A stretch of 19,042 nt of DNA from UBA7328 sp002471345. GTDB taxonomy: Bacteria; Bacteroidota; Bacteroidia; Chitinophagales; Saprospiraceae. Position numbers and translations under genes: made by a program. Position 1 is the stretch's first letter, and every line of letters starts with the position of its first letter. The notes under the pieces are model-generated. The model ran no database searches, had not been told where the DNA came from, and saw only the letters and a program-made list of their open reading frames with translations. Of the stretch, positions 7,701 through 14,611 are shown one piece after another. The DNA lies in the NCBI GenBank assembly GCA_964011275.1, contig CAXGOB010000088.1:1-19042 (forward strand), in the 5' to 3' direction.

Positions 7701-8475
7701 CCAATATAATATCAAGCGTTGCGGCAAATGTCTGGCCAGAGCCAGCAGCTGCAACATCAATTCTAATATCCGTTTTCTCTTCAAACTTTAAGGGAATTGG
7801 ATATTCGTGGACAACGTTTTGACCACCGGCAGCATAGTTGATACCTTTGATTTGAAATATGTTTCCATCGTCCGTATCTCTAGCCCGTAGACTATATTGT
7901 GTAGAAGCGTTTGTTGATGCTTTGTCGGAACCCATTTGCATATTCATAAGATAGCCAGTTTTGCCTGCAGGAACCGTATAAACACACATTAGAGTTTGGG
8001 CTTGATCCTCAAGAATTTTTGCGGCAACAGTTCCGCCCATAGTTAATGATACATCTGCATCATTATTGGTATCGACCATACTGGCTCTAAAGATACGAGA
8101 AAATACAATAGACCCAGTTGAACCGATATTGATTGTTTCTGAAGCACTTTCAAAATTAGCATCAAGACCTTCAACTAAAACACCAGCACCTGAATTTTGC
8201 GTCGAAGCAACAGCAACAACACTATCTGCTGGATACGGATATACAGTTGAACCACTGTTGCCATCCCAGATAGTGCCTGCGGTTACATCACCATCGGTTG
8301 CACCAAACTTATTAATGTGACCGTAACCATCTACAAGACCTGCCGAAATAGGGACGTTACTGGAAGCGCCAAACGAATTAATAATATTTCCATCTTTATC
8401 TGAAAGCATAAATGCTTCAAATAGAGTTTTATTACCCTGTAAATATGCTTGTGTTAGTTTGTTCCAAATAGCCAT
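7684..8475 (-). CDS. Probable virion structural protein
   Basis: A 263-residue protein rich in G, A, S, T, D and N with very few lysine-rich segments, resembling beta-rich virion surface or fibre-associated proteins of marine T4-like phages. It starts MAIWNKLTQAYLQGN and contains a central beta-type stretch (IVFSRIFRASMV, about 125-136), then VYTVPAGKTGYLMNMQMG (166-183), which recalls C-terminal domains of phage decoration or fibre proteins. No enzymatic motif is visible. Its ATG overlaps the stop of the 95-residue gene (TGATG), so both are made together and are probably used together in the particle. A specific name cannot be supported. Confidence 0.6.
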   Translation of the reverse strand: MAIWNKLTQAYLQGNKTLFEAFMLSDKDGNIINSFGASSNVPISAGLVDGYGHINKFGATDGDVTAGTIWDGNSGSTVYPYPADSVVAVASTQNSGAGVLVEGLDANFESASETINIGSTGSIVFSRIFRASMVDTNNDADVSLTMGGTVAAKILEDQAQTLMCVYTVPAGKTGYLMNMQMGSDKASTNASTQYSLRARDTDDGNIFQIKGINYAAGGQNVVHEYPIPLKFEEKTDIRIDVAAAGSGQTFAATLDIILVDNPT

Positions 8476-8762
8476 CAGATTTTCCCGTCGTAATAGTTTT
8501 TACTTAATTCGCTCCAAGGTCCATTTGCACTAGAGTCGGAATAAAGGTTACCTGTTACCTTACGACATTTTACATATGTTTCTTGAGTTGAACCACCCGT
8601 AGGTGTAAATGATCTAATACCTGCAGTTACAGTTCCATTTGCCTCACGATAGTATTGGTCGTCTGGATGTACTTTTGCCCCTGATGCTAATGGTGATCCT
8701 AACGTAGGAGCATTATCATATTCCCAATTACCATTGCTTCCTGGTACAGTTAACCATGCCAT
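8475..8762 (-). CDS. Small probable virion-associated protein
   Basis: A 95-residue protein starting MAWLTVPGSNGNWEYDN and ending WSELSKNYYDGKI. It is rich in G, S, T, N and aromatic residues, consistent with a small beta-structured protein. From memory, T4-like cyanophages carry similar short MAW-T-P proteins next to structural genes, but I cannot name a function. It overlaps both neighbours by single-base stop/start junctions (TAATG upstream, TGATG downstream), so it is part of a tightly coupled late block. A minor capsid or fibre-associated role is inferred from context only. Confidence 0.65.
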   Translation of the reverse strand: MAWLTVPGSNGNWEYDNAPTLGSPLASGAKVHPDDQYYREANGTVTAGIRSFTPTGGSTQETYVKCRKVTGNLYSDSSANGPWSELSKNYYDGKI

Positions 8763-10015
8763 TATTTCTTCTCCCAGCCTTTAATATACTCTGTACTAAA
8801 GTTTGCCTTACTAAATTGTAGTCTATCTACAAGTTTAAGTGAATTTTTACCCATATGATCAATGGCAACAAAGCCTTCCTGACCAGTAACCTCAAAACCT
8901 TTATTGGTTTTAAGAAATGTTTGTAGACCATCGACATGGTTTAATTTTGAAATAACCATAAGTTTAGCATCAACTAATAGGTTATACATTTCAAATAAGC
9001 GTTCTATTTCTTTTTTATTATTGTTTGCAAAATAGGCTAGAGCCGAGTCACGCTTTGCGGTCTGTGTGTCTTTACCGCGTTGGGTTTTCTTTTTATCTGC
9101 CTCTTTGCCGTAATAGTCATTAATGTATTTTGTAAGACCAGCCACAAACTGTTTAGGGTTTCCAATACGTTCTCCAGCTCGGACCTTTTGATTTACATAT
9201 ACATTTACACGTGTATTAAGTTCCTCATTATTTGCCTTTGAAAGACCGTTTAGTGTTTCCTTTTTAATTGTTCTGAACAGCGCGCCTACCTTGGTTAGGA
9301 TAGAATTTAATGCTTTTGTTTCTGCAGCTGTAAATGTGGCATTGCCCGACTTATCTTCAAATACTGCATCTACCGCCCAGACCGATTTGACTTTTTTGAG
9401 AGAAGGTACAATCTCCTTTCCAAAACTTGCTGACATTGTTTCAAATGAATCTCCTCGGTATGTTGTATGGAAGACCACGCCGATAGAGGATCCTGAAATT
9501 GCTTTTGCAAGTTTGCTTTTTGTTGGTACCGCGTAAACAATCGTATTAGGATGGAAAGTAATATACGATTCTCCATCAATAGCCGTCGTTTGTAAATCAT
9601 CATTCGTATATAGGAAATCACCCTGTACCACTCCTTCAATGCCGAGCTTACTAAACTCTTTTAAAGCAACCTTAAACTTTGACGCAAGGTCACCTGATAT
9701 ATCATTGTCAATTTCAGCTTCTGTTTTATATATTTTGGGATTCTTATTAAAAACACCTTTTTTGGCAATAAAGAATTTGCCATCGGATGGATCTTTCCCC
9801 GCAAAAATTGCAGGAGCCCCATCCCATTTTACAGAGACATTTACGGGTGCCTTGGTGTTGCCACCTAACATGTCTCGTAATGCTCTTAAATAATTAATTA
9901 CATTTCTAGTACCTATAACACCGCCATCAAGGACCGCATCTTCAAGGTGCGTCATGTGCAAATTCTTATCCTCTGTAAGGACCTCCTCGGCAATATAGCT
10001 TTTAAATCTTTTCAT
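8762..10015 (-). CDS. Ligase-like covalent nucleotidyltransferase with capsid-targeting N-terminus
   Basis: A 417-residue protein. VSVKWDGAPA (residues 61-70) contains KxDG, the nucleotidyl-lysine motif I of DNA/RNA ligases, with K63 as candidate nucleophile. Further ligase-like motifs follow: EGVVQGDF at 127-134 (motif III-like), VVFHTTYRG at 180-188, and near the C-terminus QEGFVAID (E380, motif IV-like) then SLKLVDR (K394, motif V-like). The order is that of the ligase/capping superfamily, although about 190 residues separate the central and C-terminal motifs, which is unusual. The N-terminus MKRFKSYIAE|E is a near copy of the T4 capsid-targeting peptide. It is coupled by TAATG to the nuclease-like gene upstream. 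I recall a similar cyanophage family filed as DUF6267. Ligase activity is inferred and untested. Confidence 0.72.
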   Translation of the reverse strand: MKRFKSYIAEEVLTEDKNLHMTHLEDAVLDGGVIGTRNVINYLRALRDMLGGNTKAPVNVSVKWDGAPAIFAGKDPSDGKFFIAKKGVFNKNPKIYKTEAEIDNDISGDLASKFKVALKEFSKLGIEGVVQGDFLYTNDDLQTTAIDGESYITFHPNTIVYAVPTKSKLAKAISGSSIGVVFHTTYRGDSFETMSASFGKEIVPSLKKVKSVWAVDAVFEDKSGNATFTAAETKALNSILTKVGALFRTIKKETLNGLSKANNEELNTRVNVYVNQKVRAGERIGNPKQFVAGLTKYINDYYGKEADKKKTQRGKDTQTAKRDSALAYFANNNKKEIERLFEMYNLLVDAKLMVISKLNHVDGLQTFLKTNKGFEVTGQEGFVAIDHMGKNSLKLVDRLQFSKANFSTEYIKGWEKK

Positions 10016-11457
10016 TATAGACTTACCTCTGCTGGAATTCCTGATGCCGTACTTGCCTCAACCCCTAAGAACTTCATAAGGGCTGCCATCATGTTTTTAC
10101 CTTTTTTGGCAATGGCTGTGAATACCTTTTTTAATTTTAAAATGATCTTTTTAACTGCTGCATCCAATGCCTTTTTAGCCGAGGCACCTGCACGTTTGAC
10201 AAATGTGCCGGCACGTCTAAGCATACCCATAGGACCTTCGTTTAGAATATCCTCTGTAAGATAGAAACCTTGAATGTTTGAAAGTTCTTCGGTGACTAGT
10301 TTTTGGAATGTATAGCCTTCGGATAAACCCATCCGCATTGCCGAATAAGCAGCAGAGCCCGCTGAGCCTTTTTTAAATGCAACATATGGTCGTACCTTTT
10401 GTGCATACTCTATAATAATAGGATCATCAATAGATGAAATGGGTTTTACATCCACCTCAAATGTTCTAATATCAAATTTTCCTAAAACATTTGCGGCTGC
10501 CTTTGAATTGGCACCACCAAATTTATTATTACCAGTGGCTGCCTCTAGTACAATATGTCGAGCGAATAAGTTATTGCTTTCGGATGCCCCTCTAATGGCC
10601 TCCTTGAGCATTGCAGACAATTCCTTATGATCATTATCCTTTTTCTGATAATCAATCACACCAGCGTCCTTATCACCCATCATTGAGCGTTTCTGTAGGC
10701 TTGAGGCCGCCTCAGTTGTAACAAGTCTGGTCATTTTATCTTCAATAGCCTTAGTTAACTTTTTGGCAAATGGTGCGTTACCACCCATTTCGTATAGGGC
10801 AGCATTGACGATTGCAAGTGCTTCTTTTTTCTCTGCTGAAATGAGCTGAGATCCACCACCCTTTTTAAGTGAAATCTTTTCCACAAAATTAGATGATGCG
10901 ATATCAGTTTTTGGTGTCTTGTTTGTCGCACCAGCTGCTTTCCAAAACTTTCCAAGTTTGACATTACCCAAACCACGCCCTGTTTGTACTAACTGCTTTG
11001 CCTTAAGATTTGTATCAAAGTTTTTAGCAATTTTATCCGAAATATTACCATAACGCTCCCAATATTTGAGAGCAACTTCCTTTGTTTCCTCATCTGTAGC
11101 AGTACCTTTAAGATTATTATAGGCAAATACAATAAGGTTTTCCCATTCGGCGCCACTGGGTGTCCCACCAGATTCCTTAACATGGGTAAAAGAAGATGCC
11201 TTAAAACTTAGACCACCTTTAAAGTGCCATACCTTTCCGTCAGGTCCTTGTAGGTATTTTTCATTCTCAGCATCTTGGCTTCCAATGAGTACAGCACCTT
11301 CTGAACCAGTAACTACAGTAAATATATTATTGCGCTTATAACCGGCGGTTTCAAATTCCTTTACACCTTTACCGTTCCAGGCAAATTTATGCCCTTCTAC
11401 ATAATCAGGTTTTAATATAGAAGCTTCATTTAAATAGTTTCTAAAATTACGAGGCAT
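10015..11457 (-). CDS. PD-(D/E)XK nuclease-like protein with capsid-targeting N-terminus and cationic C-terminus
   Basis: A 480-residue protein with three regions. Residues 1-11, MPRNFRNYLNE, fit the capsid-targeting pattern with an LNE site. Residues about 100-345 resemble a restriction-endonuclease fold: AEWENLIV with E105, KTDIA with D185, then KISLKKGGGSQL (194-205), where S-L-K198 would take the place of (D/E)xK. ARHIVLEAATGNNKF (299-313) is a later conserved-looking block. Residues 408-466 are strongly basic and amphipathic, preceded by LTE (400-402) and LNE (405-407), so protease cutting could release this tail. It shares a TAATG junction with the ligase-like gene. The nuclease call rests on a weak motif and is tentative; the gene itself is certain. 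Confidence 0.6.
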   Translation of the reverse strand: MPRNFRNYLNEASILKPDYVEGHKFAWNGKGVKEFETAGYKRNNIFTVVTGSEGAVLIGSQDAENEKYLQGPDGKVWHFKGGLSFKASSFTHVKESGGTPSGAEWENLIVFAYNNLKGTATDEETKEVALKYWERYGNISDKIAKNFDTNLKAKQLVQTGRGLGNVKLGKFWKAAGATNKTPKTDIASSNFVEKISLKKGGGSQLISAEKKEALAIVNAALYEMGGNAPFAKKLTKAIEDKMTRLVTTEAASSLQKRSMMGDKDAGVIDYQKKDNDHKELSAMLKEAIRGASESNNLFARHIVLEAATGNNKFGGANSKAAANVLGKFDIRTFEVDVKPISSIDDPIIIEYAQKVRPYVAFKKGSAGSAAYSAMRMGLSEGYTFQKLVTEELSNIQGFYLTEDILNEGPMGMLRRAGTFVKRAGASAKKALDAAVKKIILKLKKVFTAIAKKGKNMMAALMKFLGVEASTASGIPAEVSL

Positions 11458-11461
11458 TTTT

Positions 11462-11665
11462 TCATTCTCTTTTTGTTCTTACCAAAGGAGAAAAGTTAGC
11501 AACAAAATTGGGGGTATGTCCTTGAAACCCAGCGCCCCAGTTTAAATTATCACAGACTGACTCTATGGTACTTTTTTTGGTGTTTGACATATTTATAAAA
11601 GTACCAGTTGTGTTCTCCAAAATACCGTATACCCCGGTCCGTGATAATGCTATTTCGTATTTCAT
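11462..11665 (-). CDS. Small conserved-looking hypothetical protein
   Basis: A 67-residue protein beginning MKYEIALSRTGVYGILENTT and containing NMSNTKKSTIESVCDNL, with one cysteine, no signal peptide and no membrane segment. I do not recognise it. It starts immediately after the stop of the helicase gene and ends 4 bases before the nuclease-like gene, so it bridges the replication block and the late block. A late-promoter consensus lies inside it. The clean packing and the presence of an ATG support a real gene. A possible internal start exists at the ATG of MSNTKKS. Confidence 0.6.
   Translation of the reverse strand: MKYEIALSRTGVYGILENTTGTFINMSNTKKSTIESVCDNLNWGAGFQGHTPNFVANFSPLVRTKRE
11590..11597 (-). 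promoter_or_regulatory. Possible internal late promoter (TATAAATA)
   Basis: The minus strand reads TATAAATA inside the 67-residue gene, 133 bases before the ATG of the nuclease-like gene. It could switch on the coupled late block 11457-7684 separately from the early helicase gene. It lies in coding sequence (Phe-Ile-Asn-Met codons), so it may be chance; the position between an early-type and a late-type gene is the main support. Confidence 0.4.
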
Positions 11666-13105
11666 TTATTTGAATCCTTCCATGTCCTCGAATACATTTT
11701 TACGACTTTTGCCTCTACTGTTCATGGTAACAACCTGACCAAATGAGGTCTTATCAAACGAAGGGGTATCATTGTTTGATGCCGATTGGTTATTACCATC
11801 AGTATTTTGTACGTTTTGTTGGGCTGATTCCTCGAGATCATAGATTTTCATTTTGGCGCGTTCAATGCCTACAAGAAACCTACGATAATATCCTAAATCG
11901 CCCCAACGATTTTTAAGTTGTTTGATCATCAACTGACCTAGACTGTCTAGGTCTTCCGACGTTATAAGTCCAGGGATACAATCAGCAGTGTGAGTAATAC
12001 CCATAGACTCAGAGGTGTTGGTGAGATCAACATCAGAGTTGCCGTAACCGTCCCTATTAAACTGAGAACTAGTAACAACGGCACAATTAAATTCCATAGC
12101 CAGACCACGAATTTCCTCCGCAATAGATTTGACAAGTGTGTAAGAGTTTGCTGCCGCCGCACCTTTGACCCGTGCAGACGCGCAGATGTTAATATAGTCA
12201 ACAAAGACCACATCCGGTTTAAAGCCCTTTTTCATTTCCAATTCGTTTAATAGATGTCGGAAATGTCCTACGTGAGCAGAACCAGTTGGATATTCCTTGA
12301 CAATGAGTTTACCAGGAGTCTTGGATCTGTATCTGTTCATTCGCTTTTCAAAAACATCACGTGGTGTAATTGAAACCTCATCCAGAGTAACATCCATAAT
12401 GTTGGCATCAATTCGACGACCAACCTCTTCCTCAGCAAGCTCCATGGTTATATATAAGACATTCTTGCCATACATCAAATAATTTGCAGCCATGTGACAT
12501 TTTACCAAAGATTTACCACCACCGGTTGTTGCCAACAGAACTGTCATTGATTTACGAGGTAAGCCACCCTTGGTAACCTTGTTTAAAAGATCAATATCAA
12601 ATGGTAGCCGCTCTTCTTTTTTATGATAATATTCGTATCGTCCTTCATAATCCTCAAGAAAATCATGACCCACACTTTGGTCAAATGTAATGCCTAGAGA
12701 ATCTGATAAGATTTTAGGAATGGATCCCTTATCGTTTTGTTTATCCTCACCATCCAGAATAAGAATAGCCTTGCGGATTGAATTATAGAGATCTTTATCT
12801 TGACAGAATTTTTCTGTTTCATCAATAAGGAACTCAGTATTTGTTTCCTCATCAACACGAAAGTCATCAACCGCAGACATTACATTTTTATATGAGTCTT
12901 CGTTGAGATCCTTACGTTTGTCAAGTGATAATTTAAGAGCCTCAATCGAAGGGGCCTCTTTGTAATTTTCTACATATTCACTAAATGTAGAAAAAATACG
13001 CTCATGGTTCGAGTCGTCAAAATACTCGCCCTTTACATAAGGATAAACCTTTCGGTAATATTCCTCGTTGAAGATTAAATTTGATAAAATAGACTTTTCT
13101 AGCAT
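11666..13105 (-). CDS. 41: T4 gp41-like replicative DNA helicase (DnaB family)
   Basis: A 479-residue replicative helicase, close in length to T4 gp41 (475). The RecA-like core carries Walker A ATTGGGKS at residues 192-199, YITMELAEEEVGRRID (218-233) as motif H1a, and Walker B PDVVFVDYIN with D302. The N-terminal 150 residues are the helical domain used for hexamer and primase contacts. In T4 the protein forms a hexamer on the lagging strand, is loaded by gp59 and works with the primase gp61. gp59 and gp32 are encoded upstream in this window. The gene starts 24 bases after a hairpin and has an AGGGA ribosome site just before the ATG. The polar C-terminal tail (N/Q/S-rich, about 430-460) is probably flexible. 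Confidence 0.95.
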   Translation of the reverse strand: MLEKSILSNLIFNEEYYRKVYPYVKGEYFDDSNHERIFSTFSEYVENYKEAPSIEALKLSLDKRKDLNEDSYKNVMSAVDDFRVDEETNTEFLIDETEKFCQDKDLYNSIRKAILILDGEDKQNDKGSIPKILSDSLGITFDQSVGHDFLEDYEGRYEYYHKKEERLPFDIDLLNKVTKGGLPRKSMTVLLATTGGGKSLVKCHMAANYLMYGKNVLYITMELAEEEVGRRIDANIMDVTLDEVSITPRDVFEKRMNRYRSKTPGKLIVKEYPTGSAHVGHFRHLLNELEMKKGFKPDVVFVDYINICASARVKGAAAANSYTLVKSIAEEIRGLAMEFNCAVVTSSQFNRDGYGNSDVDLTNTSESMGITHTADCIPGLITSEDLDSLGQLMIKQLKNRWGDLGYYRRFLVGIERAKMKIYDLEESAQQNVQNTDGNNQSASNNDTPSFDKTSFGQVVTMNSRGKSRKNVFEDMEGFK

Positions 13106-13129
13106 GTTGTCCCTATATTATAAAAGATA

Positions 13130-13151
13130 GGTGGTGACAAAAGCCACCACC
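13130..13151 (-). terminator. Hairpin between uvsX and gp41, possible terminator
   Basis: GGTGGTG (13130-13136) pairs with CACCACC (13145-13151), a 7-base GC-rich stem with an 8-base loop. On the minus strand it is followed by TATCTTTTATAA, a modest T-rich stretch; on the plus strand by GGTTTGTTTT. It may end uvsX transcripts partially and set the ratio of UvsX to helicase. Because it also lies inside the leader made from the promoter at 13171-13199, it could instead act on gp41 mRNA. Confidence 0.55.
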
Positions 13152-13167
13152 GGTTTGTTTTATAGTA

Positions 13168-13190
13168 CCTATAATATCATCAATTATAGG
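13168..13190. repeat. Inverted repeat inside the gp41 promoter, candidate operator
   Basis: CCTATAAT (13168-13175) and ATTATAGG (13183-13190) form a perfect 8-base inverted repeat with a 7-base centre. One arm covers most of the -10 box and the other lies in the spacer, so a dimeric protein bound here would block RNA polymerase. It could also fold as a weak AT-rich hairpin. Confidence 0.5.
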
Positions 13191-13199
13191 AAAAGTCAA
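13171..13199 (-). promoter_or_regulatory. Sigma70-type promoter upstream of gp41
   Basis: On the minus strand TTGACT (13199-13194) and TATTAT (13176-13171) are separated by exactly 17 bases, just after the uvsX stop codon. It would drive the helicase gene. Its 'TATTATAGGT' segment is the same as in the glycan-cassette promoter. An 8-base inverted repeat overlaps its spacer and -10 element. Confidence 0.72.
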
Positions 13200-13204
13200 C
13201 AGGT

Positions 13205-14266
13205 TTATTCAACAACCTCAACAATATCATCTTCACCCATGATACTGCCTGAGGCACCTATTGTAAATAATTTTCTAATATATTCTTTAAAATCAGTTTT
13301 TGTAAACATCATCTGCCAGAACTCTTCATTATTATTTACATCTTTTGCTCTCATTAGTTTGTCTGATATAATTTCACCGGTGGAGGGATCCACCGCTTCA
13401 TACCAACCAACTTTTGGTTTATGAAGGTATCCACCTTTTTCGGCCACATCCATAAGACCTGACCATTTGACGATACCACCTTCCCAGGATACTGAAATTG
13501 GGATCTTGGATTTCTCTTTTACATGGCGAGATTTTTCAATATTAATTACAAAATGATAACCTTGAATTTCCGTACCAACCTTGTCCTGTTGGCGACCAAT
13601 AATCCAAATGGCATCTGCTGAGTAATAAATTCCTGTACCGCCTGAAACGATTGCCTTAGGGAACAAGCCAATTTCTTGGTATGTGTGGTTTACGGCAATG
13701 AGTGGAATATCCTTGAGATTAAGATGTGGTGTAACAATACGGAACAATGATTTGAGTGACTTAGCCCGAGACATATCGGCGACACTCTTTTCGTTCATTG
13801 CATCCTCAACCTCTTTCTTAGAGGCAAGGTTACCCACAGAATCAATAATAATAATTACATGATCTTTTTTCTCAATCTGATCTAATTGATTGCTAATATC
13901 AAATTTAAGTTCCTCAACATTAGTAATTGGTGTATGCACGACACGGTCCATATCAATACCAAATGTTTCAAAATAGGCTTGAGGTGTTCCAAATTCTGAA
14001 TCATAAAACAACAAAACTGCATCGTCATATTTTTTCATGTATGCTGATGCAGTTAAGAGTGCAAATGCTGATTTAAAATGTTTTGATGGCCCAGCAAGCA
14101 CCAGCAAACCTGGGCTTAAACCACCATCAGGATCACCTGATAGGGCAACATTCACCATAGGGACCGGTGTTGTTGCCATTTCTTTTTTACCAAAAACCTT
14201 CGACTCAGTAAGTTGAGCCGTCATTTTAATTGTGCTGTTTTTGACAAGTTTGTCTAGTAGACTCAT
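13205..14266 (-). CDS. uvsX: UvsX RecA-like recombinase
   Basis: A 353-residue RecA/UvsX-family recombinase (T4 UvsX has 391). Walker A is GPSKHFKS at residues 59-66, matching the phage form GPSKxFKS rather than bacterial GPESSGKT. The catalytic glutamate lies in LLFYDSEFG (E91) and Walker B is HVIIIIDSVG with D142. It polymerises on single-stranded DNA and pairs homologous strands for recombination-dependent replication and repair. In T4 it needs the mediator UvsY to displace gp32; uvsY is not seen here. GGGAG 7 bases before the ATG is a good ribosome site. The gene follows the 93-residue gene by 2 bases, so they share an mRNA. Confidence 0.95.
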   Translation of the reverse strand: MSLLDKLVKNSTIKMTAQLTESKVFGKKEMATTPVPMVNVALSGDPDGGLSPGLLVLAGPSKHFKSAFALLTASAYMKKYDDAVLLFYDSEFGTPQAYFETFGIDMDRVVHTPITNVEELKFDISNQLDQIEKKDHVIIIIDSVGNLASKKEVEDAMNEKSVADMSRAKSLKSLFRIVTPHLNLKDIPLIAVNHTYQEIGLFPKAIVSGGTGIYYSADAIWIIGRQQDKVGTEIQGYHFVINIEKSRHVKEKSKIPISVSWEGGIVKWSGLMDVAEKGGYLHKPKVGWYEAVDPSTGEIISDKLMRAKDVNNNEEFWQMMFTKTDFKEYIRKLFTIGASGSIMGEDDIVEVVE

Positions 14267-14268
14267 AG

Positions 14269-14550
14269 TTAACTCCCATTCATAATTGCATAAAGCTTGT
14301 CGGCAAAAGCATCAATCTTTTCGTGGCGATTAGGCCAGTAAATATAATCCTTTTCAGGATTTGCCTTTAGATTATTAAGAAGTGGAATAACCGCATTATA
14401 AACAAGTTCTGCTTTTGCGCTTGTAGATTCTACCTGAGCAGATAGTTCCTCTGATTTTTCAGTTGCAGTTCGTACAACCTCAAGCTCATCAGCATCTACT
14501 GCAGTAAATCCAAAATCAAAATCTAAAATATCTTCTGATACTGTTGACAT
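14269..14550 (-). CDS. Small acidic conserved hypothetical protein between gp32 and uvsX
   Basis: A 93-residue acidic protein starting MSTVSEDILDFDFGFTAVD, with a helical middle (residues 20-60) and an aromatic segment DYIYWPNRHEKIDAF near the C-terminus. I remember similar small proteins beside uvsX in T4-like marine phages, but know no function; a partner of gp32 or UvsX is a guess from position. The reading frame opens 12 bases further upstream at a TTG, but that codon overlaps the GGAG ribosome site, so the ATG at 14550 (6 bases after GGAG) is taken as the start. It lies directly after the gp32 terminator, so it depends on read-through or on another promoter. Confidence 0.75.
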   Translation of the reverse strand: MSTVSEDILDFDFGFTAVDADELEVVRTATEKSEELSAQVESTSAKAELVYNAVIPLLNNLKANPEKDYIYWPNRHEKIDAFADKLYAIMNGS

Positions 14551-14562
14551 GTTTTTCTCCAA

Positions 14563-14597
14563 TAAAAATAAGAGGGCCCAACTATTTGAGCCCTCTT
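14563..14597 (-). terminator. Strong rho-independent terminator after gp32
   Basis: On the minus strand AAGAGGGCTCAA (14597-14586) pairs with TTGGGCCCTCTT (14581-14570) across a 4-base loop, giving 12 pairs with a single T-G wobble. It is followed at once by ATTTTTATT. This is a textbook intrinsic terminator. It ends the gp33-gp59-gp32 transcript and would leave a stable 3' end on the abundant gp32 mRNA. Confidence 0.92.
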
Positions 14598-14611
14598 AGG
14601 TGTTTACTTAA

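Noticed and set aside
14551..14562. The 93-residue protein starting at the upstream TTG
   Set aside because: The TTG overlaps the GGAG ribosome site, which is 6 bases before the ATG at 14550.
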